DNA from: Opisthorchis felineus
Lineage: Eukaryota > Platyhelminthes > Trematoda > Opisthorchiida > Opisthorchiidae
Reading direction: 5' to 3'
Length of the DNA: 64,000 bases
NCBI GenBank assembly: GCA_004794785.1
Contig: SJOL01006433.1
Span: 460,277 to 524,276 of the forward strand
In this document: positions 1 to 9,279 of the stretch, piece by piece
Numbering within the stretch: position 1 is the stretch's first letter
Layout of the letters: every line of letters begins with the position of its first letter
Notes under the pieces: generated by a model
Databases searched by the model: none
Seen by the model: only the letters and a program-made list of their open reading frames with translations
Told to the model about the DNA's origin: nothing
Program-made: the position numbers and the translations under genes

Positions 1-550
1 CTTGCCGTGCACCCGGTATAACGCGTGGTGACCCTCATGAAAAACTTAATGCTTGTGAGGAATTCCTTGGACGCCTCCCGCATCAATAGAACATTCCCCT
101 ATACACCTGACGAATATCTGGTCCATTTTGACTTGGCGTGAACATAGAGGGCGTAGTTATTGTTCATGCAGTTTTGAGATTATTTCCAAATCCAGTACAG
201 AAGGAAACGTGTGAAGTAACCGGCTTTTCCGCAAAATTTCCCACCCTCTTCACGATCACACCATGCTAAGCCAGTGACAGCCATCAGAATATGAATTCCG
301 CGGCCATAGCGGGTCATGGGTACGTTTAAACAACTTCCAACAAAACTGCGGCCGCATGGGGAGATCTTAAGGGCTTGAATAAATACCATCAAATGCTACG
401 AATTTATGCTAAATTTCCCCTCCTCCGAACTATCGTTTCAGAAAATGTTTGGGTTTGCGTCTAAACCTCGGCGACATTCTTCACCGTGGAGTGTCAGCCT
501 TCAAAACGCCGTTGCTTTCGAGAATTAAGTTCCATTGTGCTAATACTGAG
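1..550. other. unassigned flank
   Basis: I see no gene, RNA or recognisable transposon here. Short open frames exist on both strands but none shows a domain or a splice context that I can support. Confidence 0.4.
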
Positions 551-745
551 CGGCACCCGGCCATTGGCGAATATTGGGTAATGATTGGCTGTTGGGTACA
601 GGCTTTCAATCAATCAGAGCTCGCCCCGATGCTGGACCGGCAAGCGGCCCTTACTTTCAACGAATACTGTGCGGGATAGGCTTCTCGGCCGTAGCAGCTC
701 CTAACTGCGAGCGGTATAGCGGTATGTGTGCAATTTCGCCCAACA
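551..745 (-). repeat. Decayed LTR fragment of the 57.8-62.8 kb Gypsy family
   Basis: Read on the minus strand this matches the first half of the LTRs at 57,807 and 62,403. Shared landmarks (plus-strand reading) include gattggctgttggg near 582 and taggcttctcggccgtagca near 677, and the outer end reads CAACA at about 741-745, which corresponds to the TGTT terminus of the LTR. The remaining part of the LTR cannot be followed below about 551, and no internal element sequence of this copy adjoins it. It is therefore a partial or solo LTR in opposite orientation to the complete element, and clearly older because mismatches are frequent. Confidence 0.8.
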
Positions 746-2526
746 GCTTGTCTGTGCCGCGCATTAGCGAACCATTTCTGGATTTCCTTTCCCAATTTCT
801 CTCCTGTGCAATCTTTGAAAACTGGATAAGCGAGTACTTTTTGAAAAACACGGTCAGCAACCTACCTCTGATAACTTATGTTCTATCAAGGTACACAATC
901 TAGTGTAACTGAGGGAGAGTTTGTCCAGTGACCTAGCGTAGGCCAAGTTGCCGGCGAATTCGTCAGCCAACGCCTCTGAAACAGAGACGCACCAGGTTTC
1001 CCATGGTGGTTGCAATGAAGGACCCAAAATACTTCATCTGCGGCAAATTAATTAGATCAATAGCACTGAATTACCAGTTCCAACTGCTGAGGTTTCTCTA
1101 CCAGGTCCCTATCCAGCTTGTCCCGCGCACTTTTGCACCTAACTGGGGAAGCGAAACCGGTGGTTCTAGCAGAATTATAAACTGTCATCATTTAGTGGTG
1201 CGAAGCCTAAGATACCGAATGTCTTCAGCGATATCTCATAGACTTTCCGTAGCAGCTGCTCGTTCTGCTGGATCAACGCAGTAACTTTTGGCGTTTGGAA
1301 AATAGATGTAGATTATGGGGATAATACATGGAACACAGTATGCTGTTAACAGCATACTGTTTCAGACGATGTACCGTCTGCTGCATCAAATTTGCGGGTT
1401 GTTGGGATGTGGACGGGATAGGCGTTGAATGTTGTGGCGCTCGACCGATATACTCAAGTTGAGTTAGATATACGGGAAAGCCTGTAGTAAGGGGGATCAT
1501 GAGTCGAGTGGAACAGAGCGCGAGTAGGCACCCGTGAGAGGCTGGGGTAAGTTGGAGTGCACGGCACCATTAAACTTGGTTTCTTCGAAAATGGAGTAAT
1601 GGACAAAGGGGGGCTACGCTCTGTGGTGTCCCTAAAATAAGTCTTGACAACCTGCACGGTAGTCTAACTTGCAACGAGGAAAGTTTCGACCCATCTGGAC
1701 GGTCACATTAGAAGTGTCCTTTTCAGATGTATACTGAAATTTTCTCTCGTGCACACGTGCTTTTTAAAAATAGTCTCAAAAGTTAAAGCAGCCAACGTGA
1801 ACTACTTCGCGAGTACGCTTCATCGATCCTGCTGGTGGCTCCCAGTGAAGGCGTACGGCCTCATAGAAGTGGAGTGGACCTTTGGCCATGTAGCACAGTT
1901 CCTATCGATCCATGAAGAACTGAGAACTGCACACTGCCATAGCCCTTGTTCAAAGAACTTTACTAGACTATAGGCCTAGAAACAACAGGAGAGTTAGTGG
2001 TGGGCTGTATATTGTAGAGTGGTTACTCTAGTGTGACATTGAATAGCAAGGAGGAAGTTACTGTGTAGAGTGTAATAATGGAAAGATTACAGACATTTCA
2101 TGTGGAGGCATTGCGCCCTCGCATTGCATAAGTGAGAGGGGACAGCTACTTACAACTGTTAACCATAAAAATGTTCAGCACAAGAGAATTAACGAGATGG
2201 GTGGGCAGGGGTAAAACAGGGAAAAGAAATCAGGCATACGTTATTGTGCAGCCGGCCGTGTCCGGATATTCCACCTCTGTTACAATGCATGGGAAATCAT
2301 CAGCCAGTACACCGTTATCCGGTGGACTAGTACAAAGCGCAACTTTATCAAAGTAGAGGAAGCGCTTTTTGTTTCGTGACACACGTTTCAAAAGGAATTT
2401 TGACGTCGCAGTCGGCACGGTTACCTGAGGCGTCTGTGAGGTACAGTCCTGACTCCTGTAGGCATTTAAAAAATCTGCCTACAGGATAGGTGGGTCTTTG
2501 TACCATCCGCCTCAAAGTGAACATGC
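746..2526. other. unassigned stretch with a strong palindrome
   Basis: No coding region can be supported. The notable structure is a perfect 26-bp palindrome at 1,335-1,360 followed directly by a small hairpin at 1,363-1,380. The remainder holds only short open frames without recognisable domains. Confidence 0.4.
1335..1380. repeat. Perfect 26-bp palindrome plus adjacent hairpin
   Basis: Positions 1,335-1,360 read the same on both strands: 13-base arms with no spacer, centred on GTTAAC. Immediately after, 1,363-1,368 (cagacg) and 1,375-1,380 (cgtctg) form a second 6-bp stem with a 6-base loop. I know of no transposon end or regulatory site here that explains them; they may be a mutational inverted duplication. 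Confidence 0.9.
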
Positions 2527-3600
2527 ATGACTGATAAGGGAAGGCTGAAAAATTATCCAGAGGGCCGTGAGACGAGACTTCGTCCGGCAAGTGTTGCAGA
2601 CAATGGACATTGTTTGGGGATCCCCAAACTCCCTTGTGATCTTGGTTTTGCAGATACCGCCAATACCCTGGCCCAAATATTCGATGAGAAAAGTTCCTTA
2701 TTCAGTATTTATCAGTGTCTCAAGACTACCAAAAGAGATACTGAAGATTTCATCACATATGCCGGTGTGGTCAACACAGAATTCGAGCGCTTTCAGCTCA
2801 GCTCCATGGCCAAGGATCAATTCGAGTGTCTCATCTTCGTGACTGTTCTTCAATCGCCACTTGATGCAGATATTCGGACCCGGCTGCTAAATTGAATTGA
2901 ACAGGATCCAGAGTTGGCGCTTCAGAAACTTACCACCGAATGCCAGCATCTAATCAATCTCAAGGCTGATGCTGCAATGATTGGACATTCCAAATTCTTT
3001 CAGCCTGACATTGTATACAAAGGGCAATCAAGTTCAAGACGAACGCCAAGAAAGCCGCTCACATCCTGTTGGTTTCGTGACGAATGGCACTATTCACGCC
3101 ACTGTCCCTCCCGGAACCACAGGTGCAGCAAGTGCAGTCGAAAGGGCCACAAATAAGAATGCCACAGATACAACTTCAGGAGCTCGCGCAAACATCGACC
3201 AGACAAAAAGACGCAGGCTAGGGCCATGACCGCTACATTCCGGATGGAATCACCCAGTCGATGAAAATTCGTCACAGTATGTATCAATGACACACCGGTT
3301 ATTCTTTGACTTGGTACAGGTTCTGACCTCACTCTGATTTCAGAACAAACCTGGGACGTATTTGGAAGGCTACCAGTGGAACACACAAAGTGCGCCTTTT
3401 GTAATGCGTCTGGTGGAGGCCTCAAACTGACCTGGAAGCTGAACTGTTCGTAACGTTCAAGGGGATTCATCTCAGTGGTGTTTGCTACCTCACGAACTTC
3501 ACAGATCTTGATCTCTTGGGATTGGATTGGATTAATGAGCTTCAACTCTTGAACCAACCCTTCAATGCTGTTTGTAACGAAATAACTGCAGATTGCTGCA
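2527..3600 (+). mobile_element. Gypsy gag-protease relic (family of the 57.8 kb element)
   Basis: This is a decayed copy of the 5' half of the Gypsy family seen complete at 57,807-62,796. The frame from 2,527 gives Gag residues parallel to the young copy, for example DFITYAGVV, FERFQLSSM and DADIRTRLLN; a stop follows at about 2,893 and Gag continues as LTTECQHLINLK to about 2,985. A zinc-knuckle region (CWFRDEWHYSRHC, then CSKCSRKGHK) is at 3,068-3,155. From about 3,300 the retropepsin follows: the catalytic triplet is D-L-G-T-G-like (FDLGTGSDLTLIS), then LLGLDWINEL near 3,510. RT, RNase H and integrase of this copy are absent; the second Gypsy relic starts at once, so it was truncated by or during that insertion. 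Several stops and frame changes make it inactive. Confidence 0.8.
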
Positions 3601-4522
3601 ATACGTTCACGAGAACACAACATCCCGACAATTTTGTGGTCGCCATAGTTACAGAACCACTGAACTCTCGCAATAATTTGATCGCCTAAAAAGAAATGGA
3701 TCATATTCTCCGACCTGCGATTTTTGGTGCTGGTCCTCATTCACCAGACGCCACAAAACGATGAACTTATTTGTTCGGTACCTTCAAAGCCTACATTAAC
3801 TCAATGAGGCTTGAAAGTCTAAATAAACTGGAAACTGTTGTACGTCACATTGACCATACGGTGTACGACTCCAATGCACAATGTAACGACTCTGCCATAA
3901 CTTTACTGGAAAATTTTTATATTCCCTGGAAAAACCGCGTATGCACGCCACCTCTTAGCTATCTACAAACACGAACTCGGTCACGATGTTGACCATTTCG
4001 TCCTAAAACTGAAGTCGCTCGCTAAATGTTCCGAGTTTAAAGCAGTATTTGCTGTGAAGCATACGAACGAAGCAGTCCGAGATCTCTTTATAACCAGAGT
4101 ACAGTCGATCGCCATTCGGGAGGAACTGCTAACCTGGCGTGAATTAGTCCTTTATAAAGTTCACAAAGCCGCACGAGCTATCGAACCTGCACAAAAATAA
4201 TCACAATCTTGCATACACGGACAATCTATTACTTGTTCTATATCTACCCATTCCTCCTCTATTAATGCTGAAACTACGGTTTCTGCCTCTACACAACGAA
4301 CATGTTGTTTCTGTGGGAACTCCAAGCGCCCTCGTAACAGGTCTGCAAAAGTTGTGGGAAAATAGGGCATTTTCAACGCGTCTGTAGCTCCAAAACTTCG
4401 AAATATCACGCCGGTTTAGCTCAAGATTCCTCCCTCTCTTCTTTATTCTGTGTTGCTGCTTCCAATGGTCTGTCTAAAACTAAAACAGATGGCCTTGCGC
4501 TTGCGATGGCCAAGCTGTTACT

Positions 4523-5297
4523 GATACCGGCAGCCCCAGAAGTTTTGTTTCTTCATCAATCCTACACGCTTACAACTGGAAACTATCTTCGTGTGATTCT
4601 GTGATAACAGTCGCGTCGGTGATGCATTCATGTTCCTCCAAAGCCTCTTGCCTTGTATCCAATCAGCAGAAATATGCTATATACGAACGGTTCAAACTTT
4701 GTGTATTATCGAACCTCTGTGCAGACGTCTTTCTAGGACATGACTTCTTGGGGTCACATTATAAAGTTGAAATTTCATTCGATGGCCAACGGGGTACTCT
4801 AAATGTATGTGGCGTAACACCCGCTAAACTAGACTACCCATCTTTAATCACTAATCTTGCTGCAAATTGCAAACCGGTCGCTGCGAAGTCCCGTTTTCAT
4901 ACATCGAAAGACGAACAATTCATACCAACCGAAGTAGACCAAATGCTCACCGAGGGCATAATCGAAGCATCAAATTCTCCATGGAGACCACAAGTGCTTG
5001 TAACGCGCAATATGAACGCCAAGAGACGCATAGTCGTTGACTACAGCCAGACCATCAATCGCTTTACCTACCTATGCTTGTCCTTTACCAAGACTTGGTA
5101 ATATGACCGAAGCCGTCGTACGCTATACCTTCTACAGTACACTGAACCTCCTGATCGCATTTCTTCAAGTTCCAATAATCGAGTCGGATAAACTGTTTAC
5201 TGCATCGGAAGCCGTCGGGAACCTATACCAGCTTCGGCGCATTCCTTTCCGGAGTGACAAACGGGGCCGACTTCCTCGAAGACCCCTTTTCGCATAA
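4523..5297 (+). pseudogene. Gypsy protease and N-terminal RT remnant
   Basis: This is the best preserved coding part of the 3.7-8.5 kb relic. One open frame runs from the aspartyl protease triplet D-T-G at 4,523-4,531 to about 5,101 and covers the protease flap region and the RT fingers (EGIIEASNSPWRPQ, KRRIVVDYSQ). The RT continues in another frame (PLPRLGNMTEAV to LYQLRRIPFRSD), which shows a frameshift near 5,075. The palm motif with the catalytic aspartates is not readable downstream, so the enzyme is not functional. Confidence 0.8.
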
Positions 5298-5299
5298 CC

Positions 5300-5689
5300 A
5301 CGTGAAGGGTGGAAACGAGCCAGAGGAGGTCAAACAGTGACTTCACAACGAAGTATGAAAGCCATTGCCAGAAAACTCAGCTTCGCTGTTCATTGCCGTC
5401 TCCCTGAATGGGGACATATCAATGGTTAGAGGTATCGTCCAACATTGTCCAGTCGCGCCCTTAGTGGTGCTCATGCATCCGAGTTGCTAATTTCAATGCA
5501 TAGCTCCCTTTCCGATCTCCCAATGAAAGTCCACTGACACCACTGTATTTTCGCATCAATTATATAAGCTACCGCCTCTGATGCGTAGCTACCTATCGCA
5601 CCTCCCCAAATCATCGACTAACGAAACTATGGCAGCTGTAACCAGTGTACGGCGAGTACGTAGTTTTTTTTACAATTAATGATGATGAC
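5300..5689. other. unassigned stretch between Gypsy RT and LINE tail
   Basis: This should have held the RT palm and thumb of the Gypsy relic, but I cannot read them. The sequence is either too decayed or was replaced before or during the LINE insertion. An 8-T run and gatgatgac near 5,665-5,690 belong to the 3' end of the inverted LINE. Confidence 0.4.
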
Positions 5690-7006
5690 GAACGGGGTTG
5701 TTTATTTTCATCATCATCAGAGACAGCAACATCAGTGTTGACACTGATGCATCACTGCCGTACAACCACAAAGTGCAACTAATTATCGTTGAATCCTATG
5801 GATAAAAGGAAGAGAAAAGAGTGGGCGAGGGACGGGGCCTGGTGCTGGCCTGTTGCAAGCATTCTGTGGTGTCTAAACCTCCAAGCGTTCACTCAAACAA
5901 TCTGGAAAGAAACTGACCACGAACGCCACTGGCACCGACGGGCCAGCCAGTCGGAGGCGGGGGAACGGGGACCCCATCCTGGAAGGCGTACTGCACCAAC
6001 GACACCCAAACTCTTCGTAATCACTTTCACACCATTGCGTCATTCTGAAGGAGGCATGGAGAACAACACTCATCTCGGTAGAGTGTTTCGGCATGCGTAG
6101 CACATGGTCACCTTAGTTGATGGTGCTGGATGTTTTCTGCTATTGAAGTACCTGCTGCACAACCAAATACCCGTTTTTTAATCATTTCGTTACTAATCCG
6201 TTGACACCATCCGACTTCAGCAACACTCCTGAGGCATCGGTGGTCAAAAATCTGAAGACGCCTCACATTATCTGTCCGCAGAGGCCACGTCTTTCACCCA
6301 TACAATAACACAACCCTTATTGTAGCCTGCTACACGTGACTCTTAAGGCCCAGTGATATGCCTTTTTGACGCCACAAGTGACACAAATTAGCGAACGTGA
6401 TTCGGCCTTTGCGGTTCTTGCACTGACTTCATCAGATACACTTCCGTCAGAGCTAATACAGCTACCACAACCTCCAGTGATTCTCTTTGAATTGTAAGGG
6501 GAATGTTCAGAAGCTGTACGTTCTGGAGCATGGCTGCACTTTGAACGTGCAAGGCGCATGCCAAACGATGGTATGACGGTAGTCAGTCTATTCAACAGGA
6601 CTTTTGGTTCTCCTTGGACTTCGAAGATGAGGGCGATGTCGCCTGCGTACTCCAGATCGACAAGGCTCTCACGAGCAACAATTTGAACACCGGGGTTTCG
6701 AAGACCTTCCAGCGTTCGCCTCATCAGTCCATCACTGACAAAGTTGGACAAGAACAGAGAGAGTGGGCATCCATTTTGGATACCACTTTTTGTAGAAAAG
6801 CTATTGGACAGTTCACCACACACACCAAGAACTATAGGAACCGGATTTTGTTCACAAACTTCTGGGGTATACCATGTTGAGCAAGTATAGTTAACAGCGC
6901 TGACCGATCAACAGGATCGAACGCACCCTTGAAGTCAAGGAATACCAAGATTGTGGGTCATCTGTACATGTGGCGTTGCTCTAACACCTTATGGAGTGTG
7001 AGAGAA
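5690..7006 (-). mobile_element. LINE-A copy A1 (RTE-like), 5'-truncated, inserted in Gypsy
   Basis: On the minus strand this encodes the palm-to-C-terminus of a non-LTR reverse transcriptase. Near 6,945-6,880 it reads LVFLDFKGAFDP-type palm motif A sequence; at 6,823-6,317 a 168-codon frame contains NGCPLSLFLSNFVSDGLMRRTLEGL, shown here only in part, and LVDLEYAGDIALIF. The catalytic YADD has become YAGD, so the enzyme is dead. The 3' part (6,103-5,873) carries the family's C-terminal GHVLRMP-type region and the tail ends near 5,690 in a gat/atg-rich tract. It separates RT from RNase H of the surrounding Gypsy relic, so it inserted later. Clade assignment (RTE-like) is by resemblance. Confidence 0.85.
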
Positions 7007-7713
7007 ACCATTCTGCTGTCGAAAAGGAAGCATATGCTATCGCCGAAGCGATCCGCAAATGGTGCCACTATCTCGGGAGACATTTTAAACTGATTACGAA
7101 TCATTGTTGGGTTGCTTCTGTATACGTAACCAACAAAAGAGTGAAATAAAGAATGGCAAGATTGAACGGTGGAAAATCGAATTGGCGGGGCACAACTACG
7201 ACGTCGTCTATAGACCAGGAGCGGGCAGTGGCGTTGTCGATGTCCTTTCTCGTAACCTTTGTGCCAACGTTGTTGGGACGAAGACGCCTCAAGAGCTTCA
7301 CAACATATCGTACCATCTCGGAATGACAAGATTTTGCACATGTTGTTCGTTCTAAAAATCTTTTTCGGCCAACGTGTGGTCTCTAACTGTTTCAAATGCA
7401 CCGAAATCAAACTAAAATTTTGTGAATTTTCGTGACCACCTTTTCACAGCCACATAACCTTTTGAACTCCTTAGTATTGGCTTTAAAGGCCCAGTTCCTT
7501 CAAACACTCTTAACAGTTACCTCTTAACCATCATTGGGGAGTACTCCTGATACCCTTTTGCTTATCCTTGCGCCCATATGTCCTTTTCCACTGTAATTCG
7601 TTGTTTGAGTCAACTGCCTTCACTGTTTGGTGTGTACGCTTATGTTTACTCAGATCACGGTTCTACATTCATGTCAACCGAACTCAAACCGTTTTCGTTC
7701 GACAAAGGCGTTG

Positions 7714-7745
7714 CTACTAGTCAATCGCTGCCGATTGACTAGTAG
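7714..7745. repeat. 14-bp perfect inverted repeat inside fossil integrase
   Basis: The arms ctactagtcaatcg (7,714-7,727) and cgattgactagtag (7,732-7,745) are exact reverse complements separated by 4 bases. They sit where the integrase glutamate region should follow KGVA-TS, and the expected NGQ-ER-type sequence is not readable there. A local inverted duplication during replication is the simplest explanation. Confidence 0.9.
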
Positions 7746-8367
7746 TGGTCTAATGGAACGACTTAATTAGACCCTTTGGAAGACCAGTCTCATTCACGAA
7801 ACCTGCCTGTCACACATTAGGAGGTTGTCCTTCTTGATGCTCTCCACTGTACGAGATCCCTGTTATGTACGCCCCATGAATGTATCCTACCGGTCACGTG
7901 CCGATCTCTCTTACTGTCTGTGGGTCGATCCTTTTAAAACGCAACGATCGGACCTCTGGTAGGGGAAGTGGAACTTGTCTCTTGTAATTTACAGTACGCT
8001 CATATAGTTCGTCCAGATGGCAAACACGAGACCACATTCCTACGCCGCTTGGCTCCTAAAGACAACGACGTTACATGTGAGCCTTCCGACGCAGAACTGG
8101 AACCAATGCATGTTGCTGAACAGGAGAAACCTCACCCAACACTATCAATGTACCGTGATTAGTCAAAAACCGAAATCTTGCCTATTGACAGCGCCTAATC
8201 ATCGCATTCTGCTGCAGACCCAGGAAACCACTTGGATATTCTTATACGATAATAGCGCACTCACCTATATAATCTGCGCAACAGAGAGGCATGAACAAGT
8301 CCGCGGAACTACCACAGCTTTTGTTTTTTGTTGCGGACTCCCGTTCACCGCTTATTCTAAGGTGGGG

Positions 8368-8540
8368 TGAATGTCATGACTATATAACCATACTTTTCAT
8401 GTATCATTAACTGGTAACTATCGCTATACTTTCAGCCCATGTACTATCGTTAGTAAACTATTAAAGCGTACGTTAAGCTGTTCTATCCTGTCTTCCTTCT
8501 AATCTCGACTCGCAACCACTCAACTTTCGCAACAACACCG
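8368..8540 (+). repeat. Probable 3' LTR of the second Gypsy relic
   Basis: A purine tract (aaggtgggg, 8,359-8,367) directly precedes TG at 8,368, the arrangement expected for a polypurine tract and LTR start. A TATATAA candidate promoter lies at 8,381. The position, about 300 bp after the integrase C-terminus, fits. The right end is not defined because no second LTR copy is present in the window for comparison. Confidence 0.5.
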
Positions 8541-8639
8541 TATCAAGCATCAATATAGAAGTCGGCAGCTGATTATGCCTTCTGAACCAATGCAATATGA
8601 CGAAGGGGAGGCTTGAGAGCTGCAACAGTCAAACGCATC

Positions 8640-9270
8640 ACTTATCACCTGTGGGAAGAAGCCCCGAACGTCTATGCACTGCCTGACTGACAAAATTCTG
8701 ACCGATGTAGATTCTGCAAACGAAAAGATGGAGAAGAGTCAGCCAGTCTTGGATGGTGAAACTCCCCTTAGTCAGGATGGACTGTACCCACTACTTTTAA
8801 GGCTCCTAGCGAGGCCCATTTCTGGACCGCTGTCTTCGTTGGTCAGAAAATCCCTAGATGATGGTCGCTTTCTGACGCAATGGAAGATTACGGCTTTGAA
8901 ACCAATATTTAAGGAAGGGGGTAGATAGAATCTAGGTAATTATTGACCAGTCAGCCTCGCATCCTTTCTGCAGCAATGGGGAGCGTAATGCAGAATGCAG
9001 TAGATTGTCACCTCTAACAGCACTTGTTCCATTTAAAGGTCATGTGCTTTAAGTCTGCTGCTATCCAGGCAGTTGACGCTGGTAGCCAGGTCGTTGTCGC
9101 ATATACTGACTTTGGAGTGGCGTTCGATTGGGCATTCCATCAGTAGCTCTCGTTAAACTTATTGTCCTATGTTAAAGACTGGATCCATTGCTTCATCCGA
9201 TCGCAGGAAAATGTCAAGTGCCTGGTCGCGTTGTTTGTTTGGAAGGTGAGGTGATCCCGGCAGCAGTCAG
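8640..9270 (+). mobile_element. LINE reverse transcriptase relic (CR1/jockey-like)
   Basis: The frame from 8,674 contains the N-terminal RT segment typical of CR1/jockey-type LINEs: LLRLLARPISGPLSSLVRKS, then DDGRFLTQWKITALKPIFKE. A stop follows at 8,926, after which NLGNY-PVSLASF continues the conserved NPGNYRPVSL-type motif. Decayed palm sequence can be followed (YTDFGVAFDWAFHQ near 9,100 and VVALFV-type residues near 9,225). No 5' or 3' end is visible. The element is inactive. Confidence 0.7.
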
Positions 9271-9279
9271 CCTACGGAA

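Larger units (their letters stand above)
3740..8540 (+). mobile_element. Second Ty3/Gypsy family relic, split by a LINE
   Basis: Ordered domains on the plus strand identify a nearly full-length but dead Gypsy element. Gag: ARHLLATYKHE and FKAVFAVKHTNEAVRDLF at about 3,940-4,100, then a zinc-knuckle remnant CFCGNSKRPR near 4,310. Protease: DTGSPRSFVS at 4,523 and CADVFLGHDFLG near 4,715. RT: SPWRPQVLV, IVVDYSQTINRF, then after a frameshift near 5,075 LYQLRRIPF at about 5,235. RNase H resumes at about 7,007 (VEKEAYAIAEAIRKW) and ends with the tether VVYRPGAGSGVVDVLSRN. Integrase core runs about 7,480-7,960 (PFAYPCAH, YSDHGSTFMS). The C-terminal segment is at 7,950-8,075 (VELVSCNLQYAHIVRPDG). 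The gap 5,690-7,006 is a minus-strand LINE. The family differs from the 57.8 kb element. No 5' LTR is visible. Confidence 0.85.

Noticed and set aside
3090..3740. 216-codon minus-strand frame
   Set aside because: It lies antisense to the gag/protease relic of a Gypsy element whose motifs are clear on the plus strand; no domain is seen in the minus frame.
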